Source: Tenacibaculum haliotis
GTDB lineage: Bacteria > Bacteroidota > Bacteroidia > Flavobacteriales > Flavobacteriaceae
Direction of reading: 5' to 3'
NCBI RefSeq assembly: GCF_025215075.1
Contig: NZ_JAOBTH010000026.1
Span: forward strand, 186,001-250,000
DNA: 64,000 bases
Within the stretch, counting starts at the first letter, position 1, and the number at the start of each line of letters is the position of its first letter. Shown in pieces: positions 42,684 to 51,726 of this stretch. The position numbers were made by a program, and so were the translations under genes. Below the pieces are notes generated by a model. It was given only the letters and a program-made list of their open reading frames with translations. It was not told the DNA's origin and did no database searches.

Positions 42684-44564
42684 TTAAAATTTGTAATTTA
42701 TATTGATGTTAAAGTTTGTACCAGGCATAGGGCGTAAATTTGAAAAATAATACACTTTGTTAAATATATTATTTACGGTTAGTCCTAATATTGGAAGTTT
42801 TGTTGTTTTTGTTGATAAATTATAGTTAAAGCCTATATTTTGTACACTAAGCGCATCTAAAGAGTAAAAATTTAAATTTGTTTCGTTCGTATATGTTTTA
42901 CTTTGGTATAAACCTTGTAAAAAAATAGTTGCTTTTTTATATGTATAATTAGTTGTAAAATTTAATAAGTGCGAAGGAGCGTATGGTAATATTTTAGACG
43001 TTTCTTTATTTGTTGCTTTTGTATAAGTGTAATTAGATGAAATATTAAGAGTATGTTCTCCTATTTTTTTTTGATAACTGATAAATGATTCTACACCTTT
43101 ATTTATTACGTCACTTACATTTTTTGGTATCCATAAATTGCTACCTCCTGCTGGTAACCACAAAATTTTATCATTTGTATGTATATAAAATGCTGTTGAC
43201 TTTAATACTACGTTTTTATTTTTATATGAAATACCTATTTCTCCCTGAAGTGAATTTTCTGGTTTTAAATTTAAATTACCTACAATAGGCCAATAACTCT
43301 CATTATAAGTAGGTGTTCTATAATTTGTAGAAAAATTACTTAAAACAGTAAATTTTGGAGATACTTTATATTCGCTTCCGATAAATATTGAAGTTGGCAC
43401 ATTAAAATCAGAGTTTAATTCTTTTCTTACTTGTAAGTTTGTAAGTAACTTTTCAAACGGTTTATATTTTATATTTCCTATAAAAGCTACTGAATTTCTT
43501 TTTTTAGTAGTTATTTGAGAGTTACTACCTGTTATATTTTCAAAAGTTGTTTTATAATTAAAAGATATTATGTTAGAAGGTTTGTAGGTTAATGAATAAT
43601 TAGCGTGGATGGTTTTAGATTTCCCAAAGCTAAAATCGTTAGCATTTTTATTATCATAATATCGATACTCTTGTGTTAAATAGGCAATATTTATTAGTTG
43701 TTTAAATTGTGATGAATAACTATAATTCCACTGTAATAAATTACGTTGATTAAAATCTTCATTTCTTTCACTACCTGCTGATGGATTAGGTAATCCGTCT
43801 GAAAATAAACGATTACCATAATAGCCAGTTGTGTAAAAGGCTAATGTGTTTTTTGAACTAAATTTATGAGCTATATTAAAACTAACACCATAATTTTTAT
43901 AAGTTCCGTTTTCGTTTTTTAATAAATTACCATTAGTATCTTTATATCTATCGTCAATAAAAGTATAATCATTATCAGAATAATTAACTGTAGAAGCTAA
44001 TTTTACACTCCATTTTTCATCTCCAAAAGAGCTTTTAAAAAAATTAGACGTTGTATTGTAACTTCCGAAAGAAGAAAATAAATGGAACTTTTTATGCTTT
44101 TTAAAATTTAACTCATCATTTAAACGAACTGTTCCACCAATAGCTCCCGAACCAAATTCGGTACTATTTCCTCCACTTTGAACAATTATATTATCACTAA
44201 TATTGGCTGATAAAGAATTAAAATCTGTTTGTCCGCTACCAATTGCATTAATCGGTATCCCATTCCATAACACTAATGTATTAGAAGCTGAAGTTCCTCT
44301 AAATCTAGCTGTACTAACTCCTCCATTACCATAATCTCTAAATGAAATAGGGCTATTGTAACGTAAAAGATTTGTAAAATTAATTGGATTTTTAACTACT
44401 TGTTTTTCATCAATTGTAATTGACTCTGCACCAATACGTTTTCCAATTGTTCTTATTTTTCCGTTTACAATAACTTCTTTAAGTTTATTGACAGAAATTG
44501 TGTCTTTTTGAGAAAAAAGAGTATTAACAAAAAATAACAAGAAGATACTTAATATTGTTTTCAT
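42684..44564 (-). CDS. btuB: TonB-dependent vitamin B12 receptor (BtuB-like)
   Basis: A 626-residue outer-membrane receptor. The signal peptide is TILSIFLLFFVNTLFS. A plug domain follows with NKLKEVIVNGKIRTIGKRIGAESITIDEKQVVKNP as the TonB-box region and RFRGTSASNTLVLWNGIPINAIGSGQTDFNSL. A 22-strand barrel ends NININYKF with a terminal Phe. The cobalamin riboswitch directly upstream supports B12 (or cobinamide) import powered by TonB. The BtuG-like lipoprotein gene starts five bases after it. No other ligand is suggested. Confidence 0.93.
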   Translation of the reverse strand: MKTILSIFLLFFVNTLFSQKDTISVNKLKEVIVNGKIRTIGKRIGAESITIDEKQVVKNPINFTNLLRYNSPISFRDYGNGGVSTARFRGTSASNTLVLWNGIPINAIGSGQTDFNSLSANISDNIIVQSGGNSTEFGSGAIGGTVRLNDELNFKKHKKFHLFSSFGSYNTTSNFFKSSFGDEKWSVKLASTVNYSDNDYTFIDDRYKDTNGNLLKNENGTYKNYGVSFNIAHKFSSKNTLAFYTTGYYGNRLFSDGLPNPSAGSERNEDFNQRNLLQWNYSYSSQFKQLINIAYLTQEYRYYDNKNANDFSFGKSKTIHANYSLTYKPSNIISFNYKTTFENITGSNSQITTKKRNSVAFIGNIKYKPFEKLLTNLQVRKELNSDFNVPTSIFIGSEYKVSPKFTVLSNFSTNYRTPTYNESYWPIVGNLNLKPENSLQGEIGISYKNKNVVLKSTAFYIHTNDKILWLPAGGSNLWIPKNVSDVINKGVESFISYQKKIGEHTLNISSNYTYTKATNKETSKILPYAPSHLLNFTTNYTYKKATIFLQGLYQSKTYTNETNLNFYSLDALSVQNIGFNYNLSTKTTKLPILGLTVNNIFNKVYYFSNLRPMPGTNFNININYKF

Positions 44565-44607
44565 AAATATATTAAACCTTTATCCCGAAAGTTTGAATTA
44601 TTTAAAA

Positions 44608-44775
44608 TCTAGGCAGGTCTCCTGGCTTGCGTCTTGTAATTGGTCTTCCCATTTAAAATAAACAGTGACTTAAAGAGTAATTACAAGCTTAATAGCTTAC
44701 AGTTGCGGGAACAGCTTCGGTATTTAACCGAATTCCCTTTTAATTTGATGCTATGTTGTTAAACATCAAAACCTA
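44608..44775 (-). ncRNA. Cobalamin riboswitch
   Basis: On the minus strand the leader reads GGGAATTCGG, then CCGAAGCTGTTCCCGCAACTG, then AGCCAGGAGACCTGCC (B12 box, near 44627-44612). These are the conserved core and B12 box of the adenosylcobalamin riboswitch. It lies between the BtuF-like gene and btuB and should lower btuB/BtuG expression when cobalamin is plentiful. A TACATTTG promoter element lies just upstream of it. Confidence 0.95.
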
Positions 44776-44785
44776 AAATTTTGCG

Positions 44786-44793
44786 CAAATGTA
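44786..44793 (-). promoter_or_regulatory. -7 element of the B12-receptor transcript
   Basis: TACATTTG on the minus strand matches TAnnTTTG about 10 bases before the riboswitch, so btuB and its leader can be transcribed separately from the BtuF-like gene upstream. Confidence 0.65.
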
Positions 44794-44803
44794 TGGTATT
44801 TTT

Positions 44804-45742
44804 TTAATTATTTAATACCAACAAATCATTATAATTAGAAAACTTATTTTTAAGTTTTTCTGATACTTTAAACGAATTAGGATGAATCATAGCCGATAAA
44901 CACTCAATACCATCAACCAAAGTACTTGCTGATGATTGTGTAAACATAGCAAAATCAGCAATATATACTTCACCATTTTTTACAGCTCTTAACGAATTCC
45001 ATTCTGGTTTTTCTTCTAAAAAACGCATATCTTCCATCGTTCTTTCAATTCCGTAACCACAAGGAGCAATAATTAATATCTCTGGATCGTATTTTACAAT
45101 TTTATCCCAAGAAATAACAATACTATCTCCTGATGGATGCGATAATAAATCAACTCCTCCAGCATACCCAATTTGATGCGGAATCCAATGTCCACAGTTA
45201 AATAAAGGATCTATCCATTCTAAAAGCATCACACTTTTTGATTGCAATCTGTTTGCGCGTTGTGTATCAACTATTTTATAAATTCTTTCTTTTAATTGGT
45301 TTACGTAATTAATACCTATTGCTTCTTTGTTCATCGCTTTCGCAATTGTTAAAGCATTGTCAAAAACATCTTCTAAAGAATTTGGAGTAATCGAAATTAA
45401 CTCGGGAGTTTTAGCCAATTTATAGGCCGATTTAGCAACCGACTCTGTATCTATCTGGCAAACATCACATACATCTTGCGTAAAAATAATATCAGGTGCA
45501 ATATTCTCTAAAGCTGGCTCATCTACATAATACAACGTACCGCCTTCGGACTTTGTTTTAGAGAAAATAGTATTAATTTCTTCGCTCGTTAAAGTTTGTC
45601 CTTCTAATTTGTAACGTACAGCAACTTGTTTTTCATCAAGTGCAATTGCAGGACATTCAAAGGTAATACCCTCTAAATATTCTTGTAATCCCATATCGTA
45701 AATCATTTGGGTTACTGCTGGCATAAACGAGGAAACTTTCAT
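44804..45742 (-). CDS. BtuF-like cobalamin-binding protein without signal peptide
   Basis: A 312-residue class III binding-protein fold. VSSFMPAVTQMIYDMGLQEYLEGITFECP at the start, PDIIFTQDVCDVCQID near 110, and LLEWIDPLFNCGHWIPHQIGYAGG near 195 place it in the periplasmic-binding-protein family that includes BtuF. The conserved fold begins at residue 1-5, leaving no room for a signal peptide, and no better upstream start was seen. Either it works in the cytoplasm as a cobalamin-binding protein, or it is exported unusually. It is divergent from cobU with a 100-bp gap, and precedes the riboswitch on the same strand. Confidence 0.82.
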   Translation of the reverse strand: MKVSSFMPAVTQMIYDMGLQEYLEGITFECPAIALDEKQVAVRYKLEGQTLTSEEINTIFSKTKSEGGTLYYVDEPALENIAPDIIFTQDVCDVCQIDTESVAKSAYKLAKTPELISITPNSLEDVFDNALTIAKAMNKEAIGINYVNQLKERIYKIVDTQRANRLQSKSVMLLEWIDPLFNCGHWIPHQIGYAGGVDLLSHPSGDSIVISWDKIVKYDPEILIIAPCGYGIERTMEDMRFLEEKPEWNSLRAVKNGEVYIADFAMFTQSSASTLVDGIECLSAMIHPNSFKVSEKLKNKFSNYNDLLVLNN

Positions 45743-45842
45743 ATAAAAAATATTTTAAGCCGCTAAAATACATAGTTCTCTAGTATTATTATCTTTTTCT
45801 AAAAAATCTTTCTAATCTTTGTTGCCAAATTATTTCTTCATT

Positions 45843-46346
45843 ATGATGTATTATATAAGTGGCGGAGAGCGTTCGGGTAAAAGTAGTTACGCTCAAAAAT
45901 TAGCAGAATCTTTGTCTGAAACTCCTTTTTACTTGGCTACTTCAAGAATTTGGGATGCTGATTTTAAAAAGCGTGTAGACAGACATGTTTCTGATAGAGA
46001 TGAACGCTGGACCACTATTGAAGAAGAAAAAAACATTAGTACTGTAATTGATAAAAATACAACGGTGGTGGTTGATTGCGTTACTTTATGGTTAACCAAT
46101 TTTTATGTAGATACTAAAAATGATGTACAGCAAAGTTTAAAATTAGCGAAAGAAGAAATTGATAAACTACTTAAAATTGATGCTACAATCATTATAATTT
46201 CTAACGAAATAGGAATGGGTTTACATGCTGATACTGAAATTGGACGAAAATTTACTGAGCTACAAGGTTGGGTAAATCAATACATTGCTAAAAAAGCAAA
46301 TAAGGCTACTTTTATGGTATCTGGATTACCTTTAACTTTAAAATAA
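45843..46346 (+). CDS. cobU: Adenosylcobinamide kinase / guanylyltransferase
   Basis: A 167-residue bifunctional enzyme that phosphorylates adenosylcobinamide and adds GMP. YYISGGERSGKSSYAQKLAESL holds the P-loop; FYLATSRIWDADFKKRVDRHVSDRDERW carries the catalytic His for the GMP intermediate; VVVDCVTLWLTN and IIISNEIGMGLHADTEIGRKF follow. I chose ATG at 45843 (45846 is also possible); a longer frame would start with a non-ATG codon and unconserved residues. It opens a tight rightward salvage cluster. Confidence 0.94.
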   Translation: MMYYISGGERSGKSSYAQKLAESLSETPFYLATSRIWDADFKKRVDRHVSDRDERWTTIEEEKNISTVIDKNTTVVVDCVTLWLTNFYVDTKNDVQQSLKLAKEEIDKLLKIDATIIIISNEIGMGLHADTEIGRKFTELQGWVNQYIAKKANKATFMVSGLPLTLK

Positions 46347-46350
46347 AAAC

Positions 46351-47391
46351 ATGTATTCTACTAGTATATTACCAGTTTCTGCAACCATAAAAAAAGCACT
46401 ACAAGATAAAATAGATTTTAAAACGAAACCAATCGGCTCTTTAGGAGCTTTAGAAACGATTGCTTTACAAGTTGGGCAAATTCAAAACACCCTTACCCCT
46501 ATTTTAAAGAAACCTAGTATTGTTGTTTTTGCAGGAGATCATGGAATTGTAAAATCAAAATCTGTAAGTCCTTATCCGCAAGAAGTAACACAACAAATGG
46601 TGTTAAATTTTTTGAATAACGGAGCTGCTATTAACGTGTTTTGTAATCAAAATAATATTGACTTAACTATTGTTGACGCTGGTGTAAATGCTGATTTTGA
46701 TTCAAATCCGAACCTAATAAATGTTAAAATTTCAAAAGGAACTAAAGATTATAGTATTGAAAAAGCAATGACAACTGAAGAGTGTTTATCTGCTTTAACA
46801 AAAGGAAAACAAATAGTACAACAGTTATATAAAAACGGAACAAATACCATTGGTTTTGGTGAAATGGGTATTGGTAATACATCTTCTGCCGCTTTATTAA
46901 TGAGTTATTTTACCAATACGCCAATTGAAGGTTGTGTTGGTAAAGGAACAGGCTTAAATGATGATGGTGTTACTAAAAAAGGACAAATTCTTAGAGGTGT
47001 ATTAGATTTACATGAAAAAAACATTAAAAACCCGAAGGATGCTTTAGCTACTTTTGGTGGTTTTGAAATTGTAATGATGTGCGGAGCCATGTTAGAAGCT
47101 GCATCTTTAAAAATGACCATTTTAATTGATGGTTTTATTGTTACTGCCGCTTTATTAGCTGCTCAAGCCATTAATAAAAACATTGTAGATTATTGCTTAT
47201 TCTGCCATACTTCTGGTGAGCAAGGCCATGAACAAATGTTGTCTTTTTTAAATGCAAAACCATTATTAAATATTGGATTACGTTTAGGTGAAGGAACTGG
47301 TAGTGCCATTGCTTTTCCGATAGTACAAGCAGCTGTAAATTTTTTAAATGAAATGGCTACTTTTAAAAGTGCAAATGTATCTGAAGCTTAA
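46351..47391 (+). CDS. cobT: Nicotinate-nucleotide:dimethylbenzimidazole phosphoribosyltransferase
   Basis: A 346-residue enzyme that makes alpha-ribazole phosphate, the lower-ligand nucleotide. KTKPIGSLGALETIALQVGQIQ near the start, VFAGDHGIVKSKSVSPYPQEVTQQMVLNF, GEMGIGNTSSAALL with the catalytic region, and the C-terminal LGEGTGSAIAFPIV with conserved Glu are clear family motifs. It starts four bases after cobU. No bluB or other synthesis of dimethylbenzimidazole appears here, so the base is presumably salvaged or made elsewhere. Confidence 0.95.
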   Translation: MYSTSILPVSATIKKALQDKIDFKTKPIGSLGALETIALQVGQIQNTLTPILKKPSIVVFAGDHGIVKSKSVSPYPQEVTQQMVLNFLNNGAAINVFCNQNNIDLTIVDAGVNADFDSNPNLINVKISKGTKDYSIEKAMTTEECLSALTKGKQIVQQLYKNGTNTIGFGEMGIGNTSSAALLMSYFTNTPIEGCVGKGTGLNDDGVTKKGQILRGVLDLHEKNIKNPKDALATFGGFEIVMMCGAMLEAASLKMTILIDGFIVTAALLAAQAINKNIVDYCLFCHTSGEQGHEQMLSFLNAKPLLNIGLRLGEGTGSAIAFPIVQAAVNFLNEMATFKSANVSEA

Positions 47392-47395
47392 TTTT

Positions 47396-48163
47396 ATGAA
47401 AAATCAAATCCATTATTTTTTAACTGCTGTTTTATTTTTTACTCGAATTCCGTGTCCTAAATGGGTAAATCATTCTCCTGAAATATTAAATAAAAGTAGT
47501 CGTTATTTTTCTTTAGTTGGTATTTTAGTAGGTAGTATTGCTGCACTCGTTTTTTACGGTGCTTCTTTTGTAGTTAGCCCAATAATTGCAATTATTTTTA
47601 GCTGTATTGCCTCTATTTGGACAACCGGTGCTTTTCATGAGGATGGTTTTGCAGATGTTTGCGACGGATTTGGAGGTGGATGGACGAAAGAGAAAATCTT
47701 AATTATCATGAAAGATTCTAGACTCGGAACTTACGGAGTTGTGGGATTAATTTCAATTTTATCCTTAAAAATAGTAGGCTTATACGAATTAAATAATAAT
47801 GTAAAAAACATTCCTTTAATACTTATTTCTGGACATGCAATTAGCCGGTTTGTGGCTACTGTTTTATTATACACGCAAGAATATGTTAGAGATATTGATA
47901 CTGCTAAAGTAAAACCTACAACACAAAAAATGAGTACAAAAGCGCTTGTTATTTCGGGTTTCTTCGGATTAGCGCCTTTGTTCTTTTTTAAAGATATTAG
48001 AATATTTGCAGTTTTAATTCCTTTATTTTTTACTTACTTATATATGTCTCGCTTATTTAAAAAATGGATTGGCGGGCAAACGGGTGATTGTGCTGGTGCA
48101 TTACAGCAAGTTGCCGAAGTTGTATTTTATTTATCAATACTTGTGATATGGAAATTATTTTAG
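47396..48163 (+). CDS. cobS: Adenosylcobinamide-GDP ribazoletransferase (cobalamin synthase)
   Basis: A 255-residue integral membrane enzyme joining adenosylcobinamide-GDP with alpha-ribazole (phosphate). QIHYFLTAVLFFTRIPCPKWVNHS opens the family, FHEDGFADVCDGFGGGWTKEKILIIMKDSRLGTYG is the metal-binding D-x-x-D-G region, and GGQTGDCAGALQQVAEV is near the end; about six helices. I chose ATG at 47396 after the cobT stop, because the longer frame overlaps cobT and adds unconserved residues. It overlaps cobC by 16 bases. Confidence 0.95.
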   Translation: MKNQIHYFLTAVLFFTRIPCPKWVNHSPEILNKSSRYFSLVGILVGSIAALVFYGASFVVSPIIAIIFSCIASIWTTGAFHEDGFADVCDGFGGGWTKEKILIIMKDSRLGTYGVVGLISILSLKIVGLYELNNNVKNIPLILISGHAISRFVATVLLYTQEYVRDIDTAKVKPTTQKMSTKALVISGFFGLAPLFFFKDIRIFAVLIPLFFTYLYMSRLFKKWIGGQTGDCAGALQQVAEVVFYLSILVIWKLF

Positions 48164-48675
48164 TTAGACATACAACACCAAATATTGAAAAAGGTATTTG
48201 CTATGGGCAAGCCGATATTGGTGTTATCGATACTTTTTTAGAAGAAATACAGCCTATTTTAAAAGAGGTTATAGTAAACGATTCTGAAACTGTTTATTAT
48301 TCGAGTCCCTTACAACGCTGTAAATTATTAGCAGAAAAACTTTCTGACACTGTTATTTTTGATGACCGTTTAAAAGAACTCAATTTTGGTGACTGGGAGC
48401 TTCAAAAATGGGATGATATAAACAAAACTGAACTTGATGTTTGGATGCAAGATTTTGTGAATGTTGCTGCTACAAACGGGGAGTCTTATATTGATTTACA
48501 CGCTAGATCTGTTAAGTTTTTAGAAGAAATTAAAACCTTAAACAAAAAACGCGTTGTAATAGTTACTCATGCAGGAATTATTAGAAGTTTATGGTCATAC
48601 ATTAATAAAAGTGCTTTAGAAAACTCTTTTGATTTAAAACTTAATTACGGACATATTATAAAATTTACCTTATAA
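48148..48675 (+). CDS. cobC: Alpha-ribazole phosphatase-type histidine phosphatase
   Basis: A 175-residue branch-1 histidine phosphatase. MEIILVRHTTPNIEKGICYGQADIG has the phospho-accepting His in RHT, YYSSPLQRCKLLAEKL the second Arg, LKELNFGDWELQKWDDI the acidic loop and VIVTHAGIIRSL the second His. With cobS it completes nucleotide-loop assembly by removing phosphate from alpha-ribazole-5-phosphate or cobalamin phosphate. ATG 48148 is preferred to an upstream in-frame start, which lies deep in cobS. Confidence 0.93.
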   Translation: MEIILVRHTTPNIEKGICYGQADIGVIDTFLEEIQPILKEVIVNDSETVYYSSPLQRCKLLAEKLSDTVIFDDRLKELNFGDWELQKWDDINKTELDVWMQDFVNVAATNGESYIDLHARSVKFLEEIKTLNKKRVVIVTHAGIIRSLWSYINKSALENSFDLKLNYGHIIKFTL

Positions 48676-48683
48676 CAATAATC

Positions 48684-49799
48684 ATGAAACATTTATTATC
48701 CTTAATAATTTTTTCTTTATTTTTCACTCAATGTAAAAAATCAGAAAAAAAAGAAAACTTAGCTATAAAAACCTCTTCATATACTATAAAATATGCCAAA
48801 GGTTTTGATATTATTTATGAAAACAATCAAAAAAAATTAATCATTAAAAAAGTGTTTCAAAACTCTAAAAAGCAGTTTAAATTTACACTTACCAATAAAA
48901 CAAATATTACTGAAAACGAAATTAAAGTTCCGGTAAATAAATTAGTGGTTACCAGCACTACACACATACCAATGTTAGAGCTATTAAATAGCGAAGATAA
49001 ATTAGTTGGTTTTCCACATTCAAAATACATTTCATCAGAAAAAACAAGAAAAAGAATTGACGAAGGTCATGTTACTGAACTTGGTACAGAGCAGAGCATG
49101 AACACTGAAAAATTGATGGACTTACAACCCGAATTGGTTGTTGGTTTTTCATTACACCCAAATAGTAAATTGTATGAAAACATTAAAAAAACAGGAATTC
49201 CTGTTATTTTTAACGGCGAATGGTTAGAAGAAACTCCTTTAGGTAGAGCAGAATGGATTAAGTTTTTTGGAGTACTTCTTAATAAAGAAAAAGAAGCTGA
49301 CAGTATTTTTAAAACAATAGAAAGTAGCTATTTAAAAGCCAAAGAAACAGCTAAGAAAAACGCTAACTCCCCAACAATTTTATCTGGTAGTATGTTTAAG
49401 GATGTTTGGAGCGTACCTGGAGGTAAAAGTTTTATTGCTACTTTTTTTAAAGATGCACATTTAAATTATTTATGGAAAGAAACAAAAGGTACTGGTAGTT
49501 TACAATTAAGTTTTGAAAGTATTTTAGACAAAGGTAAAAATGCTGATTACTGGATTGGTTGTGGACTTTATGAAACTAAAGAGCAATTAATAAAAGCTAA
49601 TAAACATTACAACGAATTTGATGCTTTGCACAACAAAAAAGTATATACTATTGGAACAAAAAAAGGAAAAACTGGCGGACTTATTTATTTTGAATTAGCA
49701 CCAATAAGACCCGATTTAGTATTAAAAGATATGATAAAAATTACTAACCCAGATTTATTACCTAATTACGAATTAACCTTTTATGAAAAAATGAAATAG
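48684..49799 (+). CDS. BtuF-like lipoprotein, ABC-type cobalamin/siderophore binding protein
   Basis: A 371-residue lipoprotein. LLSLIIFSLFFTQCKKSEKKE is the lipobox with Cys near 17. The class III binding fold spans residues 90-370 (LVVTSTTHIPMLELLNSEDKLVGFPHSKYISSEKTRKRI, LMDLQPELVVGFSLHPNSKLYENIKKTGIPVIFNGEWLEETPLGRAEWIKFFGVLLN, GGLIYFELAPIRPDLVLKDMI). It would deliver a cobalamin or other corrinoid to an FecCD/BtuC-type permease, not found here. Location at the end of the cob cluster supports corrinoids; iron siderophores are the alternative. Confidence 0.87.
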   Translation: MKHLLSLIIFSLFFTQCKKSEKKENLAIKTSSYTIKYAKGFDIIYENNQKKLIIKKVFQNSKKQFKFTLTNKTNITENEIKVPVNKLVVTSTTHIPMLELLNSEDKLVGFPHSKYISSEKTRKRIDEGHVTELGTEQSMNTEKLMDLQPELVVGFSLHPNSKLYENIKKTGIPVIFNGEWLEETPLGRAEWIKFFGVLLNKEKEADSIFKTIESSYLKAKETAKKNANSPTILSGSMFKDVWSVPGGKSFIATFFKDAHLNYLWKETKGTGSLQLSFESILDKGKNADYWIGCGLYETKEQLIKANKHYNEFDALHNKKVYTIGTKKGKTGGLIYFELAPIRPDLVLKDMIKITNPDLLPNYELTFYEKMK

Positions 49800-49804
49800 G
49801 ACTG

Positions 49805-50419
49805 TTATTTGTTTTCTACAATAGTTCGAAAAGTTAAATTAATTCGTGGTCGGTGTATTTTTTTTGTGGGTGGTAAACGATGTAACCAATGCTTTTGTGT
49901 TTCGTCTTTCATCACCAATAATGAACCATGTTCTAATACTTTATAAACCGTTTCTTTGGTTTCTTTATGTTTAAAACCAAACTTACGTTCGGCACCTAAA
50001 CTTAAAGATGCAATGGCTCCTTGTTCTTTTAAATCTCGTTCACCATCACTATGCCAAGCCATTCCTTCAGATCCGTCGTGGTATAAATTTAACAAGCAAG
50101 AATTGTAGGTTTCGTTTGTTTGTTTTTCTACCAATTCTTTTAATTCTAACAATTCATTCGTAAAAAGTAATGCCCTTTTAGTACTGTTTGAATAAGAATA
50201 ATCAAAAGAACTTTCTGCATACCAAGCAACCTTTCTTTTGGTAAATATTTGTTTTCCAAATATAATAGCTTCATCATTTTTCCATTCTATGCTATTTAAA
50301 AGAGTATTATAATAAGTATCAGCTTTTAATCTTGATAAAACTATTCCATAGTAATTTACAGTTCCATCTTTGGGAAGTAAGTTTTGAGGAAAATCATTAA
50401 ATTGTGAGAATAAATCCAT
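49805..50419 (-). CDS. alkB: AlkB-type alpha-ketoglutarate-dependent dioxygenase
   Basis: A 204-residue Fe(II)/2-oxoglutarate dioxygenase of the DNA-repair AlkB family (ALKBH2/3-like short form). NSCLLNLYHDGSEGMAWHSDGERDL near 110-135 contains the H-x-D metal triad pair; HKHWLHRLPPTKK-like sequence (QKHWLHRLPPTKKIHRPRINLTFR) supplies the distal His and the two Arg that bind 2-oxoglutarate. It oxidatively removes alkyl groups from bases. It stands alone, five bases from the convergent BtuF-like gene end. Confidence 0.94.
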   Translation of the reverse strand: MDLFSQFNDFPQNLLPKDGTVNYYGIVLSRLKADTYYNTLLNSIEWKNDEAIIFGKQIFTKRKVAWYAESSFDYSYSNSTKRALLFTNELLELKELVEKQTNETYNSCLLNLYHDGSEGMAWHSDGERDLKEQGAIASLSLGAERKFGFKHKETKETVYKVLEHGSLLVMKDETQKHWLHRLPPTKKIHRPRINLTFRTIVENK

Positions 50420-50436
50420 CGATTATAAAAATAAAA

Positions 50437-50463
50437 AACTCCCGCTTAAAACAGGAGTTTTCA
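50437..50463 (-). terminator. Terminator after the 391-residue lipoprotein gene
   Basis: AAAACTCC and its complement GGAGTTTT form a stem around CGCTTAAAACA; on the minus strand T-rich sequence follows. It ends the gene at 50481-51656. Confidence 0.75.
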
Positions 50464-50480
50464 TAGTATTTATTTAAAAA

Positions 50481-51656
50481 CTAATTTCTAAATTTATTTC
50501 TTGTAATAATATGCTTTAATTTCTCTTTTAAATCGCTACCAGTATCATATACCATCTGTTCGTTAGATGGAAAACGTACAGATTTTAACTTTGTTAAATT
50601 CAAATAATTGTTATCTAACGCTCTTCTATCACCTTTATAATTTGCATATACATGTTCAAAAAGAAACTCACTTTGAATAGGAAAACTTTCTATTAATTGA
50701 TTGTTTGAATTCTGATAATATTTTACAACTCCAATAACTTTACTACTCTTATATTGCGTAAAGCGATATAATTGACATCTGATTTTTCTAAATTTATCAA
50801 CTTTAATTTTATTTCCTAAACTATCTTTTACGTAAACTCCTTTGTTGTTTACTAAATATTTAAAACCATCTTTAAGTTGTTTTTCTTTTATAATTTCTTT
50901 TTCATGAATTTGTTCAGGAGAAATTTTAATTTCTCTAAGGTTTAATTCTAAATCAAAATCATATCTAATTTGCTTGTTTTTTTGTGAATGATATACGGTC
51001 CATAAATTATTTAATCCATACGTATCCATCGCTAACAAATCGTCTTCTAACCTTCTTGGTATTATTTGATCTGTTTCATTACTTACTGATAAAAAAACAT
51101 AATCAGTACCTTTAATATGAGCTTCTTCAAGTAAATCTCTAGTATTTTTATAATTCGAATTAATTTTATCTAAATATTTTAATTCATCATAAGCTCTTCT
51201 ATAATTTATCTTATTTCTAACTCCAGATTTTAACAGAGCTACACCATTTTCATATAAATAGTTCGCATAATTTTCTTTAGATTGTAGAATTTCATTATCA
51301 TAATTCGTTAATTTAAAATTTACATTTTTTAACGGTAATAAAGGTTTTATCTTTTCTTGCCTATTATTTAAACGATGATATAAGTTATAAATAGTTTCAA
51401 GATTTTCTGCATTATTTTCTTTTTCTAAAAATGAAATTCTAGAAAGATCTCTATCACTTGCTTTTTTAAAAGCATTGTGAAGCATTACAACGTATGGTTG
51501 ATTTTTTTCTTTATACTTATTTTTCGCTAAGTTTTTAACCGACAAAGAAATTGCCTTGTCATAATCACCAGTATTAATTGCCTTTTCAGTCGTTTTTATA
51601 CTGTTGCAAGAAAAAAATATAAGTATTGAAAATAATAGTAAAGTAGTTTTTTTCAT
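50481..51656 (-). CDS. TPR-like lipoprotein of unknown function
   Basis: A 391-residue lipoprotein with signal TTLLLFSILIFFSCNSIK, lipidated Cys near residue 19. The first half is helical with TPR-like repeats (EKAINTGDYDKAISLSVKNLAKNKYK, ENYANYLYENGVALLKSGVRNKINYRRAYDELKYLDKINSNYKNTRDLLEEA). The second half is mainly beta and unrecognised (VFLSVSNETDQIIPRRLEDDLLAMDTYGLNNLW). I started it at the ATG with the signal peptide (51656), not the ATG nine codons upstream. Function unknown; its downstream terminator shows it is a separate unit. Confidence 0.78.
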   Translation of the reverse strand: MKKTTLLLFSILIFFSCNSIKTTEKAINTGDYDKAISLSVKNLAKNKYKEKNQPYVVMLHNAFKKASDRDLSRISFLEKENNAENLETIYNLYHRLNNRQEKIKPLLPLKNVNFKLTNYDNEILQSKENYANYLYENGVALLKSGVRNKINYRRAYDELKYLDKINSNYKNTRDLLEEAHIKGTDYVFLSVSNETDQIIPRRLEDDLLAMDTYGLNNLWTVYHSQKNKQIRYDFDLELNLREIKISPEQIHEKEIIKEKQLKDGFKYLVNNKGVYVKDSLGNKIKVDKFRKIRCQLYRFTQYKSSKVIGVVKYYQNSNNQLIESFPIQSEFLFEHVYANYKGDRRALDNNYLNLTKLKSVRFPSNEQMVYDTGSDLKEKLKHIITRNKFRN

Positions 51657-51726
51657 AAAATTTAGTTTTGTTAGAATAGACAATTATTATGCCAACAACA
51701 TAAGGTTTTATTTATTTTCTGATTGT

